From Hypsibius dujardini (taxonomy: Eukaryota > Tardigrada > Eutardigrada > Parachela > Hypsibiidae): a stretch of DNA of 64,000 bases. Under the pieces are notes generated by a model, which saw nothing but the letters and a program-made list of their open reading frames with translations, did not search any database and had not been told where the DNA came from. Positions 1 to 12,651 of this stretch are shown here, in pieces. Positions within the stretch are counted from its first letter, which is position 1. Each line of letters begins with the position of its first letter. Made by a program: the position numbers and the translations under genes. The DNA is taken from positions 81,667-145,666 of the forward strand of contig LRSR01008821.1 of assembly GCA_001579985.1 (NCBI GenBank), given 5' to 3'.

Positions 1-259
1 AAGATCTCCCTCAATTTAGTGGTGCACAATTGATTGAATATTTCTGATTTTGTTTTTGTAAATTACACTGACATAGATCTATAGTTTGCCGTTTTGGTTT
101 TTAGATTCGCATTAAAGTTGAGGGAAATCTCAAACACGGTCTATGAAACATAAATATAACAGTGTTGGTCCTTGGGTTTTTCGAAACAACTTCTGATTTA
201 ACAATGTGAATCTCGATTTTGAAAGTGATTCAGGTAGCCATCGAAGTGGGCTTTCCAAT
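1..259. repeat. Dispersed repeat, copy 1 (cut by window start)
   Basis: This stretch reappears at 50841-51099 in the same orientation, with roughly 85 percent identity by eye. Shared blocks include TCCCTCAATTT, ATAGTTTGCCGTTTTGGTTTT and TGTTGGTCCTTGGGTTTT. No open frame or terminal inverted repeat is seen within it. The 5' end is beyond the window, so its class is unknown. Confidence 0.8.
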
Positions 260-929
260 GTTGGCAACTCTGATTCCATAGGCAACTGCAACAAGTCTGG
301 GCTATTGTGGATGACCTTTTCACGGACAAGTAATTAACAAGTTTCTGTGGCCTTACGTTGTCAGGCAAAAATGAACGACGAAGAAACTATTTCAATTTTC
401 GAGTTTCTTAGTTAATGACAATAGGATTTTTTTTTAATTTTCAATTTGCCTTTTTAACATTTTTCTAAATCACCTTTCTTATTAAAGCTGGGTTGTAAAA
501 TCAAAATTCTGCTGAAGAGCAAAGCATGGACTGATTTTGATTTGAAACTAAACAGTATTAGGACTGTACCTGTTGGATATATAAAGGAAGTTTTCTTCCA
601 TCACTATTTAGAAAAGCAATCTTGATTCGAACCAATTATGAGTCGCAAACGATGTTGACTATGAGTATGGTGGTAAGACACACTTGCTTACTGGACAATC
701 GCCTCAAATAACAAGATAGTGTGTGTACTGAGCTGTTAAGAATTGGCATTGTTCAAGGACTGTCTTATATAGCAGTAATTTTGCGAAATTATTTGCACAC
801 TAGGCACACGGTCAGTCGAACTAATAGAAAGTATGTTGGGCAGTGTTTTAGCAATGTCCCGAAATCGTGTCAAGATGCAGGTCAACAAGCAAAAAGTAGT
901 TAGTTAGTAGCTAGTTCACTCTATAGTTA

Positions 930-938
930 CATATAAAT
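930..938 (+). promoter_or_regulatory. Putative TATA box of gene A
   Basis: The sequence CATATAAATG lies about 80 bases upstream of the gene A start codon. The other secreted-protein genes of this window have a similar ATATAAG/TATAAAT element 60-90 bases before their ATG, which supports the call. Confidence 0.45.
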
Positions 939-1017
939 GTGACTGTTAGAATTCATCGAAGAATCTGAATCGAGGTCTCAGAGTTACTACACAATTTCTA
1001 TTGCATATACCTAAAAC

Positions 1018-1891
1018 ATGTCTCATTCCAAATTTGTCCTGTTTTTTTTACCTCTCATTTTGGTATCCGCATTACTGCTTTGGGAACAAGTATCCAGTGT
1101 GGGAAGTCGACCATTCGGTACCTCCTCTACTAACTGCCCGGCAAATGTCCCCACCGCGCTTACTAAAATCACCTGCCCATGCGCTAATGTTGGCAAGCCG
1201 TGCAAATGTGCTGGAGCTATGTGCATCGGACCCGGCGGCTCTTTGGTTGGTAATATTGGGACCGGAAGTACCAAGTTAGGCGTTTGCGGATGTCTGCCTG
1301 GATCCTTCCATAACGCCACCATTGATCAGTGTGTAAAGAATCTTACAATTGCAATAGCGACACCGGGAGTTATATCAGCGTGTACATTTCTCAATGACCC
1401 AGTGACTAGTTCTGGTGCTAATCTCACCGTTGCGGTAAGAGCATTATTAAATTGCATCTCAAATAACAATCGAAACATTCGATAATGTTCCTGTATGTGC
1501 AGACGGGAGGAGGCGTTCGTCCAATTCAGTATATCATCGGGGTTTTCAACTCGTCTTATACCGGTACAGCTTCGGACGGCCAAACCAAGCTCTACGCCAC
1601 TACGCCGCTAATCGCCATCGATCAGAACACTGGCCAGGTGTATGCTACCTATGCACCGAATACGGCAGTTACACAGTGCTACGAAGTTGTTGCTATTGAT
1701 GCTAACAATCAAGTCAGCGCCCCAGCAGTATTCTGTGTACGTATCAATAATAATACTCAGACAGCTTTGTCATCCATAAACCATCCCGTATTTAGGTTGC
1801 AACGGCGGCTTATTCCTTAGCTTGTTCCTGCGGACCCGTGACTACAACGGCAGCACCTGTAAATGCATGTACATGCCCGAGCGATTTTTGA
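1018..1891 (+). CDS. Gene A: secreted Cys-rich protein with an extracellular beta-type module
   Basis: I read three exons: 1018-1434, 1503-1736 and 1796-1891, all joined in phase 0 by introns of 68 and 59 nt (GTAAGA...GTGCAG and GTACGT...TTTAG). They give 248 residues. Residues 1-26 form a hydrophobic signal peptide, so the product is probably secreted. Residues 40-105 are Cys-rich (Cys 40, 53, 55, 62, 64, 69, 90, 92, 105), with CPC, CKC and CGC pairs. Exon 2 encodes a module with PLIAIDQNTGQVY followed by VTQCYEVVAIDANN and SAPAVFC. This looks cadherin- or Ig-like and matches exon 2 of genes C and D. Exon 3 adds two further CxC pairs before the stop. N-glycosylation sequons occur (NAT, NLT, NSS). 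The family is not recognised. The exon model is inferred from splice signals and frame, not from transcripts. Confidence 0.75.
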
Positions 1892-4800
1892 GTGACTTTA
1901 GTGTTTCCATTGCGACTGCGAAAACAGTTTTGAGTTGTCTCAGGCAACAATTGAGTTGCTTCTAATGTATATATGTATATTCATTATATAAAGGATGGGC
2001 GGTTGTAACATTAATCTCAATTTAAGAGACAACCGGAGACTCGTAAACAAACAAGGGCAGCAACCATTCAAGTCATAGAAAGAGGAGGTTTTAGACTAGT
2101 CACGTAGCCGAACTGTTGTTAATCTACTATATTCACAAGAACTGTTAGTCAGATAAGATAAATCACTCTTCGGTTAACTCTATCATTACTCGTTGTCTCG
2201 GCTTTGCACTCATATGGCGCAAGCTGAATTAATTTTCCGGTACATAAAACAATCTTTTGCCTGAAAGATGTATCCTCCGATTGTTACGGAACTATTCACA
2301 ATAGTATACAAAAACAAAATTGAGATACAACCAGTGAGGAACAAAAGTCCCCGTGAGTCCTTGGAATATGAAATCGATACTCGGGGATTATTCTGGGGCT
2401 CGTTACCAAATGCTCAGACTGGCATGAAAGCTCTGTCACCATTCACCACTTTTCTCCCTCGGTTCTTCACACTCTTCGATTTACTTAGGCAAAAACGGAA
2501 ATTTGACATTTCGATCGACGTGAGTTTTTTCAGAAATACCTGTTCATATATCAGGTTTTACATTAGGGTCTGGGGGTCGAAATTATATCTGCCGTTTCAC
2601 AGAAATATAAGAAAGAAAAGGACTTCAATCATCACTTGGTTAGTCGAGATTTTTTTGTTTTCTATATTTTTCCTTCAGACCTTTAGTACATATTAAAAAT
2701 GAGTTTCTGAAAAGTGTTGGTAAGGATAAAAAAATGAAACGTTATAACTGAATCAATTAATGAAGCCCAGGCCCATTGTACCAAGTGATGACTGTTATAT
2801 TTTTCTTAGTTTTTTTGAAACAGTTAACCTCAATGTAAAACTCCCTGAGCCGATCGGGAGATCAAATTTCCCTTCTTGCCCAAGTTAAAGAATATAGATA
2901 ATTGAAGGCATTTATTTGGGAGCGTCACTTGACAAGTTGCAACGAATTGATAATATGGTTTTTCAAAAACCTACCCAACATTATTGTACCACGTTACAGC
3001 CGCGGACGAAATGCAGGCCCTGGGTTAAGAAACTCCTCTTGACATTCCGAAAGTATGATAGCATCAATACTTGTATATGCTCCGGGATGCATTCTGTTGG
3101 ATCACGCTCAGCAAATCCTCATACCCAATTATTACAGTTATTTGACTCACTAGTACCTTGTTTAGTTAGTAATTCTATCTATCTTATAACCCTATTCTGC
3201 TGCTACAGTAATTACATGTATGTAATTCTGATGTGTATACTATTTACCATCGTTTCATTAATTCACAATTTACTACACAATCATGTGTTTTATTAGTTCT
3301 TAAGACAGTTCTACTACCTCTTTCCTTTCTTCCAATTTTCCTCTCTATCTCTCTCTCTACTTTCAGTCTAATAAACTTATTATTTACCCAACTTCCAGTT
3401 TCTTCTCCATCTCTTTCTACTTTCAGTCTAATAAACTTATTAACTTTCATTTAATAATTTAAATTTTTTTATTAAACTTTTCTAGTGAAAATGAAAAGCA
3501 CTACGAGAAATTCTTCAAAGTAATGTCATTCGGTGATTTACTCTGTATCAAACGGTTCTTTTCGAAACAGTGAACATAATCAGTTAGACCAAAGTCTCTT
3601 GCGTGGGAAATCAGAGTTGCTTGGATCTGCCAGTAGTAGTTTGAGAAGGTTATATTTGTTTGGGAGACTCGCTTGTTAATACTAGTGCAGCCGCATATTA
3701 AGTTGTTTTATGTGCACTTATTTGTAGACAAATGAAATTTCTCGACCGAATGAGACAAGCTCTCTCTTATAGTCGGTGGTTACATTCCCCAAAGAAGATA
3801 GTAGCTGGATTCTCGTGGACAGTGGCTAAGACAATTGCCGCCACTCTTTGTGACTACAACAATCAATTAGTCCAATTAAAATTCAATCAATCAAACAAAA
3901 CTGAAATACTCCTGCTGATTTAATTCTTTGTCGGGATCTTTTTTTCTTCAAGTATCGTAATTTTCTCTCTGATTATCTTGGTTTTCTTAATAATCATAAT
4001 AGTTTGAATATTGGTCACGGTCACGGCGTATTGGGATGGGTCGCTGGACATATATCATGTTCACGCGTGCTCAACTAATTCATGATTAAAAAATTCTTCC
4101 CCCATCATGCACCTTCCAATAATCCAACAAAACTTTCAGAAACACTAGAGAAGTACTTTTCCTAAACAGCTTCAATGCTCGAATTGGAACACCGTAGAAG
4201 TGGTCGATTAGTATTGCTTTTGGAGTGCCCCTCGTATATCCGTGACTTTGACTTTGCAAGTAATGTGTGCCCAAAAATGTGATACAGCAATTTTAAAAAT
4301 AATTTGGTAAATGAATAAGGGTAAATCGTATTGCGTTGCGGTTCCGCAGTCGGAGCAAATTATCTATGTTTAATTAAATAAAACTTCAACACACTTAAAT
4401 ATAAATTTCATTTAACAATGCGGTACCGCACTGTTAATTTAATTTCGGTTCTGAATTGGAGGATTGCGGGAGCCTCGTTACGCTTGTATCCGATTGTGCA
4501 ATTGTAAGACCAGCGAGCAGATGCGAACAATACTAGCGCGGTCGGGTATTGTCAAACAGAATCCCTCGTGTACCCCTATAAAATTGTAGCAGACAGTGAA
4601 TTACAGATTTCTCAGAGTGGTGAGACTATCTACAGATTCTAATTTTGAAAAAGACTGAGCAAACGGAAACTGATAATCCAACGACTTGAGCAGAGGGTCA
4701 ATGAGAAAAGTCTTATGCTTACCACAACTTTTTCTGACTAGACATTTCCTCCCAGCGACATTAAGTAAAAGCGACAACATTGCTCAGCATACAGCTCATA

Positions 4801-7800
4801 CCGCGACGTTCCAACACACGACTTGTTATATGAAAGACAGAACCACACAGGACCACTTATGCGTACAACGAGAACTCGGTAGAGCAATTCGAACTATTTG
4901 TAAAAAAACAGTTATTGTATGTGAAATAAATCTCAGAAAATTTTTAATATCTAGATTTGCGTTTAAAGCCAATAAAAATTACAGCTCTTATTCTATAAGA
5001 GCTTCTGTGGGAGTGGTTAGTGTTACTCAAAAAAAATTATTAATAACTGAAAACAAACACAAACAATGTTTGAGATTGACTAAGTAATTTAACATGAAGT
5101 TTTTTGCCCAAGATGTATGCAGGCGGCACATGCAGTATATCCGCGTTTACCAGATTTGTTTAGTCCTTGACTGAATGGTGTTAAAATGGGTTGGTTTGAA
5201 ATTAACAAAAGCTCTTAACTGTCGAAAGGCAGCAATGAAGGTCACCGTACAATTTTAAGACGCAGCTTCTCTCACTTTCGTCATTGAATAAAAACATATT
5301 TGGTGTAAAAATCCATTTACGTTCTTCCTGGATCCACAAAAATTACTAAACCACGGGACACATGGTAACTTTGTGAAATTTTGCCCTCCTCGTTTTTGAA
5401 CGCAAAAACAATTTTCAGTATTTTCTGTTTTTGGAATCACAGTTTTAAAATTTGGGCACAGTTACGTCTGTTTCTTCGACACTTAGTGGAAGACTCGCGA
5501 TTATTAATGGCTTCATCTTAACGAAGCACGGGACTGGGTCTGATTTGGTTCCCAGTTCTCGGCGCTGTCAGCAGTCATCTTGCACCGCGGAACTTCGTCT
5601 GAACAACAATATTGACGATCTGGTATCATTCGACGCACAACCATGTCGCAATTGCAGGAAAAGCGCAGGCAACGGTTGCTTTACAGGTAAAAGGACGAAA
5701 ATTGACCGAGTTTTTATGCCTAAAAGTCTTGATCCAAAATTTGTTTTTGATATTTAAAACGAGTTTGGTGGCAAGAAGCAATGCTATTTTCACTTTTCTG
5801 TAATTAGTGATCCCTAAAAGTAAAGTCATTGTAAGTCTGAACACATGACTGATCATGATATGAATGTTCTGTAGAAGATATAAACGCTGGCTGCAGAGCT
5901 TTGATAAGCCGTCACAAATTCAACTGACGGTGTCCAGATCTCTTCCGCTAATCGTCACCAGATAGTTCCGAAAGCCGAAACCAATTGCCAAAGGAATACA
6001 GCGGATTTGAACGGCACAGGGTGGACCTTTCCCGGCGCCGACGACAGTGGCGGACGTCGTGTTGTCTCCGTGCTTCGACCGCATCCACCGAGGCGACAAC
6101 TGCTTTCTTAAGGACTCAGGCCCAGCGGTGAAGGCACTTTCTTGGTTTTACCGACGCTGTGGACACATGTCTGCACAATTCATGCCATCGTTTACGAAGC
6201 TGTTCTCCCTTGCGCCTATATCCTCTTGATGGAAAAGTCTAAGAAGGCATAAATGGCAGTTTTCGGTAAGCTTCGGACTATCATTTGTCAGCTTGAGGCA
6301 GAATATGCACACTTTTCTGGTCACAATTGATGTTGATCGACTTTAAGCTGCAGTAATTGATGCCTTTCCTGAAGTTTTTGCGGCAACGGTAATGCAGAAT
6401 ACAGTAATTAAATTGGGGGGGGGGGGAGTCAACTTTTTGTTAACTTATGAGAAGGTGCAGGGGGCGGAGCCCTCGCTGAGGGTCAAGGGGCTAAGCCCCC
6501 TAATATAAGCCCTTTCGAGTAAAGTATTGTTATTTAATTATTACCTAATTGAAGGGATGCAGGGCGGAATTCCTTCAGTATCAATTCCTTCCAGTAAAAC
6601 TGCTGTTATTTCAGTTAAGGGGAACTCGCCGTATACCGGCGTCTGAAAATGCGTCTTACCAGTTTGGCACCACAAGTTCTTTGAATATTTATCTTTGCCA
6701 TGATCAAGTCGTAAAGAAGAAAACACATTCAAAAAAGTAAAAAAAACGACTGGGAAGATTGGGCTCCTGGGGCAGTAAAAACGGACCCATTGCATGCATT
6801 TGTCTCGTCCCCTCAATTGCTGAATAAACAACAGTGCGATTTCTTCTCGTTCTGTAATACGTGAACGTGTATAAATATTCGATTTTCTTCTATTTCGCGC
6901 ATTCTGTTCTGAAAAACATGGATGCCTTTTTCGATCAACACGGGTAAGGTAGTATTCATGACAATGTGAACTGTTGCCAGAAAATGTACAGAGTTGCTAA
7001 AAAGCCGTAACGGTAAAAATTTTCCGAGACTGTATGTGTCAGGATCAATAGGTATGCAAAGCGTTGATAAAAGGGAAAGCGCCTAAATGCTATGACGTCA
7101 CGTTTGTTTACACCACGAGAGGTTATGGTTTTACGCATTTCTCCAACATTTCCCCCACTAGGTTCTACGCCTTCTAGTCGCTTTATTACTCATTTTCTCT
7201 CCCATGTTCAAGCCACATTTGAAGTCTAAATTAAAAAAGCTGCATTGGAATCTTGACTTAACGCTTACAAACACTTGTATCTAATGTTGTGGTAATGAAA
7301 CTGTTTTTTGTCATGCACCCCTACCTAAGGATGCGAATCTTTTTCAAATCTTACTGTCTAATTTAATCTTCGATCGTGTAAAAAAGTAAATTATCAAAAA
7401 CACCTGCAAATATTGCTTGGGGGAAATGTTTTGGGTTTATTTTGGGTTCTTCGGCCCCCCCCTTCCCCTAACTTCTGTAGCGTGTTTTATTTCAATTTGA
7501 TTTTTTCAGACGATAGTTTGCCATTTTTTGTATTATAAGGCTATGAAATAAAGCATTTTTATAAGAGGCAAAGAAAACATGACGATTAGGCTAAGGGTTC
7601 CAAATGCCATTTTTCATGCGGCGAATTCCCTTTAATTAGTTTTGAGGGTCGCGGGCGCAGAGCCTCCTTAAAACAAATTTATTTAGCTGCAGTAACTGCT
7701 AAAATATGTTCTAGTATAACTCGACCTTTGGGCTCCTTTGTAGTATTTACTGTGCGCAAAATCTGCAAAAAAATTTCTGCCTGGCTCAAAATGCAACTTT

Positions 7801-8324
7801 TATTTCAAACAAGCGGTTGATCGGCTTTATTGGACCTGTAGGCGCGCTATAACGACGACCTTGAATTTAGAATTCAGGTCAAGATGATGGTCGCTCTCGT
7901 TTTTGTCGCCCCGGAGGACACTGTGGAGTCGTGGGAGATACTGCCGGCTAGTCTTGTTGCGCCTTTTTTGGGTCTCAAGTTTGCAATATTTTATTGCAAA
8001 TTAAAACTGTTTTTAATATACGAATAGTAATCGTACACCATGAACATATTTAATAGACGAAAAGTATAATACTTTTTATTGCTACTTGCACTATCAGCGA
8101 ACGATAGCTTTTGTTTGCAATAAAATCGTCATGCATATTTATTGCTTTTCACAAATAATGACAGTCTTGATTATATTTATACACTACTTGTCACATATAA
8201 TATAATCATAATTATATTTTTTTTTATCGTAAAACAATAAAATGAGGTACTACATGTGCAGGCACTTAGATAAAAGAAACAGTAAAAACAACATACATTT
8301 ATTAATTTAAGAGAGTCCCAAACT
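1892..8324. other. Gene-poor stretch
   Basis: No supported gene is seen. The longest open frame (2268-2696, +, 142 codons) has no recognisable domain, signal peptide or splice context and is probably chance. A 60-bp unit containing TTTCAGTCTAATAAACTTATT is tandemly duplicated at about 3345-3444. A TATA-like CCTATAAAA occurs near 4575, upstream of a short open frame starting at 4701 that is not recognisable. Homopolymer G and C runs occur near 6416 and 7453. Confidence 0.5.
3345..3444. repeat. Two-copy 60-bp tandem duplication
   Basis: The pyrimidine-rich block ending in CTACTTTCAGTCTAATAAACTTATTA is present twice with a 60-base period. Confidence 0.7.
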
Positions 8325-9134
8325 ATGCGAAACAATTTTATTCAGAATAGGAAGAACCGATTGTTTGAAGTTGATTTGGAATACAACCAATACTTCCTAA
8401 GCACCTACATCGGTGTACACAAGCTGCGCTACAATGTCCGGAAACCGACTTTCCAGCCGAATTTCTGGAACGTTTTCACCCGTGTGCGAGAAATAAAGAG
8501 GAAACCGCGTGAGTTTTCTCACGCGGACGCGGAATGAACTGCTAAATTTTTAAGCTGCGCGGTTTCACGCGGAAACCACAAAACGTTAAACGACGCGGCA
8601 CCATGCGGCATGATCCATTATAAAAAAGCGGCGCGGCGCGGCATTAAACTCCAATTTCAAAGCGGCAAGTATCAAAACTACTGAAACACAATCAAGCGCA
8701 AGCAGTGACGAAATGAAATTAAACAGGCGACAGTACAAAATCTAGGAACACAGGAACTAACAGAACAAAACATAACAGTTTCGTAGAAGAAGCGAACACA
8801 AGAATAATATATTCGTCATCAATCAATCAACCCATAAGTATGTAGTACGAGCATATTTCTTACAACTGAAATTATTGCATTTATTCATTCATTTTGTGGT
8901 TTCCGTCCGTACTATAGAGCGTACGCGGCGCGGTTCGGCGCGGCAGAACCTATAAGCGGCGCGGACGCGGCGTGGCATAATTTGACCATTTTTTACGCGG
9001 CACGGCGCGGAATTGCTGCGTCCGCGCTGCGCCGCGCCGCTTGGCACGCGGTCTTTCCTCTCTAGCGAGAAAGTCTTCCTAGGACCAGCAAAGACATCGA
9101 GTTTCAACAACATTTCCATTCAAAAGTGAGTTGA
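8325..9134 (+). pseudogene. MULE-type transposase C-terminal fragment, split by a MITE
   Basis: Two open segments, 8325-8493 and 9073-9134, join in frame if the 571-bp insertion and one target copy are removed. The joined peptide has YFLSTYIG, RKPTFQPNFWNVF, then LPRTSKDIE and QQHF. This matches the known C-terminal signature of MULE-like transposases in animals (tYIG...P.F....WN.y......RTnN.iEgwH..f), with the normally conserved NN and GW replaced here. Only about 75 residues remain, so it is a dead fragment. The host-side start is arbitrary, because the catalytic DDE part is absent. Confidence 0.6.
8494..9064. mobile_element. Non-autonomous hAT-type MITE with 8-bp target duplication
   Basis: The element begins TAAAGAGGAAACCGCGTG and ends CACGCGGTCTTTCCTCTCTA, which are imperfect terminal inverted repeats. 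It is flanked on both sides by the identical octamer GCGAGAAA (8486-8493 and 9065-9072). An 8-bp duplication is diagnostic for the hAT superfamily. The interior is GC-rich, with repeated GCGGCGCGGC motifs like those near the ends of the decayed hAT element at 13.4-16.8 kb. No transposase is encoded. Confidence 0.85.
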
Positions 9135-10018
9135 ATGTTTGAAATCCTCTTTACCGTGCATGTTCCGAACTTGTCTATTATATATTTATATCCGAACTTG
9201 TATAACCTAATTAAAGTATGACAAGCTGCCGCCGTATGAATTGGGTTTTCGGTAATAAGTCGCCGTGAAGACTTGGGATCGTGCCTTTATGGCGCTATGA
9301 TAAAATATGATTGACTTGTCTTGTCACTTTGACTTGTCAGTTTCTGAGTTGTCGCAAGGATAAAACAATGCTGTCATAAATTGTCGGAGTAAAATATTTC
9401 CGCCGTATGAATTTTCGCTTTAATTCCAAAGTGGGATGAAAATTGATGTGATGAACTGTCGTTGGGATAAAATGTCAAATGCATTAGTATTCAAATAATC
9501 TTGATAACAATTCCAGTACCTCAACCTCAGATGATTCTTGAGAAAAAAAATTGAGGAATCAGAGAAAAACTGATTTCAAGGGAATCATAATTTGGAGTGT
9601 TTGAAGACTTGCATGTATAAAATACATCGATATTTCTCTCATGGATGCCAAAGATATTTTCTCTGAATTCTTAAACTTACTAAGCCTCCAAATACAATAT
9701 TTTTTGATTTCTATTGCCTATATTTCCAAACAGTTAAACTTGCTATTACCAGGGTCATGTGGGGAAATACAGCTGAGGATAGCCAAATTGATAATCTTTG
9801 TTTTGACAATCCTCAAACACGTTGCAGTACGACGGAGAAATATTATCATCAGAGTCAAAATTTACAAGCTAAACATCTCTTCAAACCAGATCTAATTACA
9901 AACAGTCTAAATAAATTTCTCTATATAATGTCGTGGTAGCTATTACCGTATACGATGACTGTAATGCTTATCGTATCATGGCCGTACAGTAGGATGCCAA
10001 TAAAGTATTAGTTAACAG
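9135..10018. other. No gene seen
   Basis: This is AT-rich DNA. Short open frames at 9641-9895 and 9757-9939 lack domain, splice or signal-peptide support. Confidence 0.4.
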
Positions 10019-10261
10019 CTAGCCGCGTTTGCCCACACCAGGAGCTGCCCGTTCCGGCTCGGAACTTCCGAAAGGTACTTGGATTCTTGGATCTTTCACT
10101 GGGGATGAGCCTGCATTTGGGCTTACGCCAGGCATGAAAGGTTCTTTAGGAAGAACAAAACTGGGGAGCTGGGAACCCTTAACGGCGTGCGTGGGATTGG
10201 GCATCATCACCTGCAGCAGAAGAACACACATACAAGCAAGGGGATAAGAATAGGGAAACAT
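10019..10261 (-). CDS. 80-aa secreted peptide precursor
   Basis: This is a single open frame of 80 codons plus a stop. Residues 1-26 (MFPYSYPLACMCVLLLQVMM...THA) form a convincing signal peptide with an Ala cleavage context. The mature part, about 54 residues, is rich in Pro, Ser and Gly and contains no Cys. It ends PERAAPGVGKRG. The GKR just before the final Gly is the classical processing and amidation signature of neuropeptide or peptide-hormone precursors, but a single such site is weak evidence. No intron is needed, and no similar copy is seen elsewhere in the window. Alternatives are a small effector or matrix peptide, or a chance frame. Confidence 0.5.
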   Translation of the reverse strand: MFPYSYPLACMCVLLLQVMMPNPTHAVKGSQLPSFVLPKEPFMPGVSPNAGSSPVKDPRIQVPFGSSEPERAAPGVGKRG

Positions 10262-12277
10262 TTTGAGACTTTGAAAATGTGATTGCGGGTGTATGAACGG
10301 TCAGTTTTCGGTGTAAATCAGAAATATTTTCATTTTCAAATATAGCTCATTGTTTTATCGGCAGTCTTGTTTGCAGGAACTGTGCTGACGACCGCGCCCA
10401 CAGACTAGGTCACGAATTTTAATAATATAGTATCAAAGGAAATGTCAATTTGCGAAGAATCATGACGATGAACTGTATATACTTTATCTTAGCTGCAACT
10501 AGTTTAAATTTGGTGCAAAGACGTTTTGTTTGTTGTTTCAATTGATATTGTGCACAAACATGTGTTCTTTCGATGTTCGGCTCTCCAGAAACTGCGCCAG
10601 ACATTGTAAGATTGTCTGCTGAACATTGTGTATGTCCAAACGTGACGTTCTAACCGACATTCTTTCCCTACACTTTATGCACTTAGGACTCTCCGTTTTG
10701 TTATATCCCTTAGCTAGCAGTCTTTATTCGCCAGTATCTCTATGAAAATGGCGACTGTAACAACAACGTTTGGCTCACTAAAGGCATGCGACCACTCGTC
10801 CATGACAGTAGATTTGGATAAGCATTATGCAAGCTATCGACAATTGTGAGCATCCGGCAGAGCACAAGTACCTATTAATTTGCAAATCCCCAGTGGATTT
10901 CAAACCCATTCCAATCAATTTATTGATATGAATTTGAAGACATTAACTTTTTTACTAGAATGTCAATCTGTCCGTGATGTTCGCTCGAATGTTTGTGGAC
11001 AGTCTGTCTAATTTTGTGATATGTCTGTGAAAAAAGTATTTCCAGGGTCAGGGTTCATGTCTGGGGACATAAATTTTGCACACCCTGAAGTACAAATTAC
11101 CGGAGGACAAAGAGTGAACAAGTAAACTAAAAAATGAGTAAAATTAGGACTTACATAAATCACAAAAATTAAAGCTGAAAAATTCAAAAGTTCTTAATTT
11201 TCAAAATTTTCAAAAACATTTTTCGCACGCTTACTCAAAGAAATTTCTTATTGCAACACTGAAAGAGTAAATCCAGCTTGGTAATTATTCTCAGTCATAG
11301 ATCCACTACAATCAGAAACAATCTAAATATTTTTCAGTTACATGCTAACTGTTTTAAATGTTAAGCATTAGTATTTTTTATTGCGGCGAAGAACATATGA
11401 ATATATGTGAAGCGTACTAAACATTTACACCATTTCAATCTGAAGATGAGCACGAAACTGAAATTATATAACATAAGAATAATGCTGCTACCGATACTGC
11501 TCACCACAATTGAAATTATCCTCTCTAAAAAGACGGGTTTTTGCGCTAAAAGTTCTAAAAAACGAGTGTTTTGGAGACTATTCAAAATGGTTCACCCAAA
11601 CAAACGTTACAGCTGTTGCCTCTCCGTCATTGGCCAATATACGTTTATTAACTTTAGATGCACTACAGAAAGAGTTAATTGTGGGAATTATATCAGTAAA
11701 ACGTATCCTAAAAACGTGTGCAGAGGGCTGTCATTTCATAAAATAAACGGCGATGGCGGACGCATGCCGTACTGACACATAATGACATAATGTCACAGTA
11801 ATATTGATGGACACCTCATTGTACAGCTTCCATTGTAGCTTTCATATACACAGGTAATGATACAATAATGTAACGACGCAATCAAATTTAAATAACATCT
11901 ACACTAGATATCTTGTAGCGTCCTTACGTCATTATGCCATTATCAGTAAATGTGCATTACTGATGACATAATGACTTAAGGATACGTGATTTTGAGATTT
12001 GGTTGGTTATAGCGCAAAGCTTTAAAAAATATCATGTATCGAGTTTTATCACGGAACGTAACTCCGTACTATTAAGTGTATTTGAACAGGCTTTATCAAA
12101 CACTTGAGAGTCCAGTCAATTTTGGGAGTAACAACAGTTACAAGAATTATAAGAATTGTATGAGTTAAAGGTGTCACAAGAATTATTGGAGTTATAGGAG
12201 CTATAGAAGTTAAGGGAATCATAAGGGTTATGGGTGTTACAACAATTATAAGAATTAAAAGAGTTCCAGGTATTACA
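10262..12277. other. No gene seen
   Basis: This is AT-rich sequence. Overlapping open frames on both strands around 11361-11775 have no recognisable domain. Short ATAATGACATAATG-type direct repeats occur at about 11777-11800 and 11945-11985. Confidence 0.4.
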
Positions 12278-12651
12278 CAGTAGGTAAACCACTTGATGGT
12301 CCTCGGTTTTTATTTAATTCTCGCATGCGAAATTTCCCTGTAAATTATTAAAATATGCTTAGTTTGAAACTCCTGCCTCTCTATCATTAGTTTAGCACGT
12401 TTCGGCCAAGATTAAAAAGCGTCATTTATTTTATTTTGATCCAAATACTTTCCAAAATTTGGTCCAACTTTCCAGACACCGTTCTCCCAAAAACTCAAAA
12501 ATATCTTCTGGATCCCGTTAATGTCAATCAAATACACTCAAGTCTCATCAACAGTGACAAAATTCATACATTTTGTTTTCATTTGACAAATAAGGCGCCC
12601 GTACAACTGTGAACAAGAATCGCTTATTACCATCAAGTGGTTTAACCTCTG
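12278..12651 (-). mobile_element. Internally deleted mariner/Tc1-type element
   Basis: The ends carry AAACCACTTGATGGT and its inverted copy, the same terminal repeats as the near-complete mariner at 25418-26711. The interior (about 12480-12600, minus strand) retains a decayed piece of that transposase around its first catalytic Asp (VTVDE, with the expected Trp of EAW replaced by a stop), followed by residues matching DINGIQKI. TA lies just outside the right end (12652-12653). At 374 bp it is a deletion derivative in inverted orientation to the long copy. Confidence 0.85.

Noticed and set aside
2268-2696. 142-codon plus-strand frame
   Set aside because: No domain, signal peptide, splice context or homologue in the window; amino-acid composition follows the AT-rich DNA.
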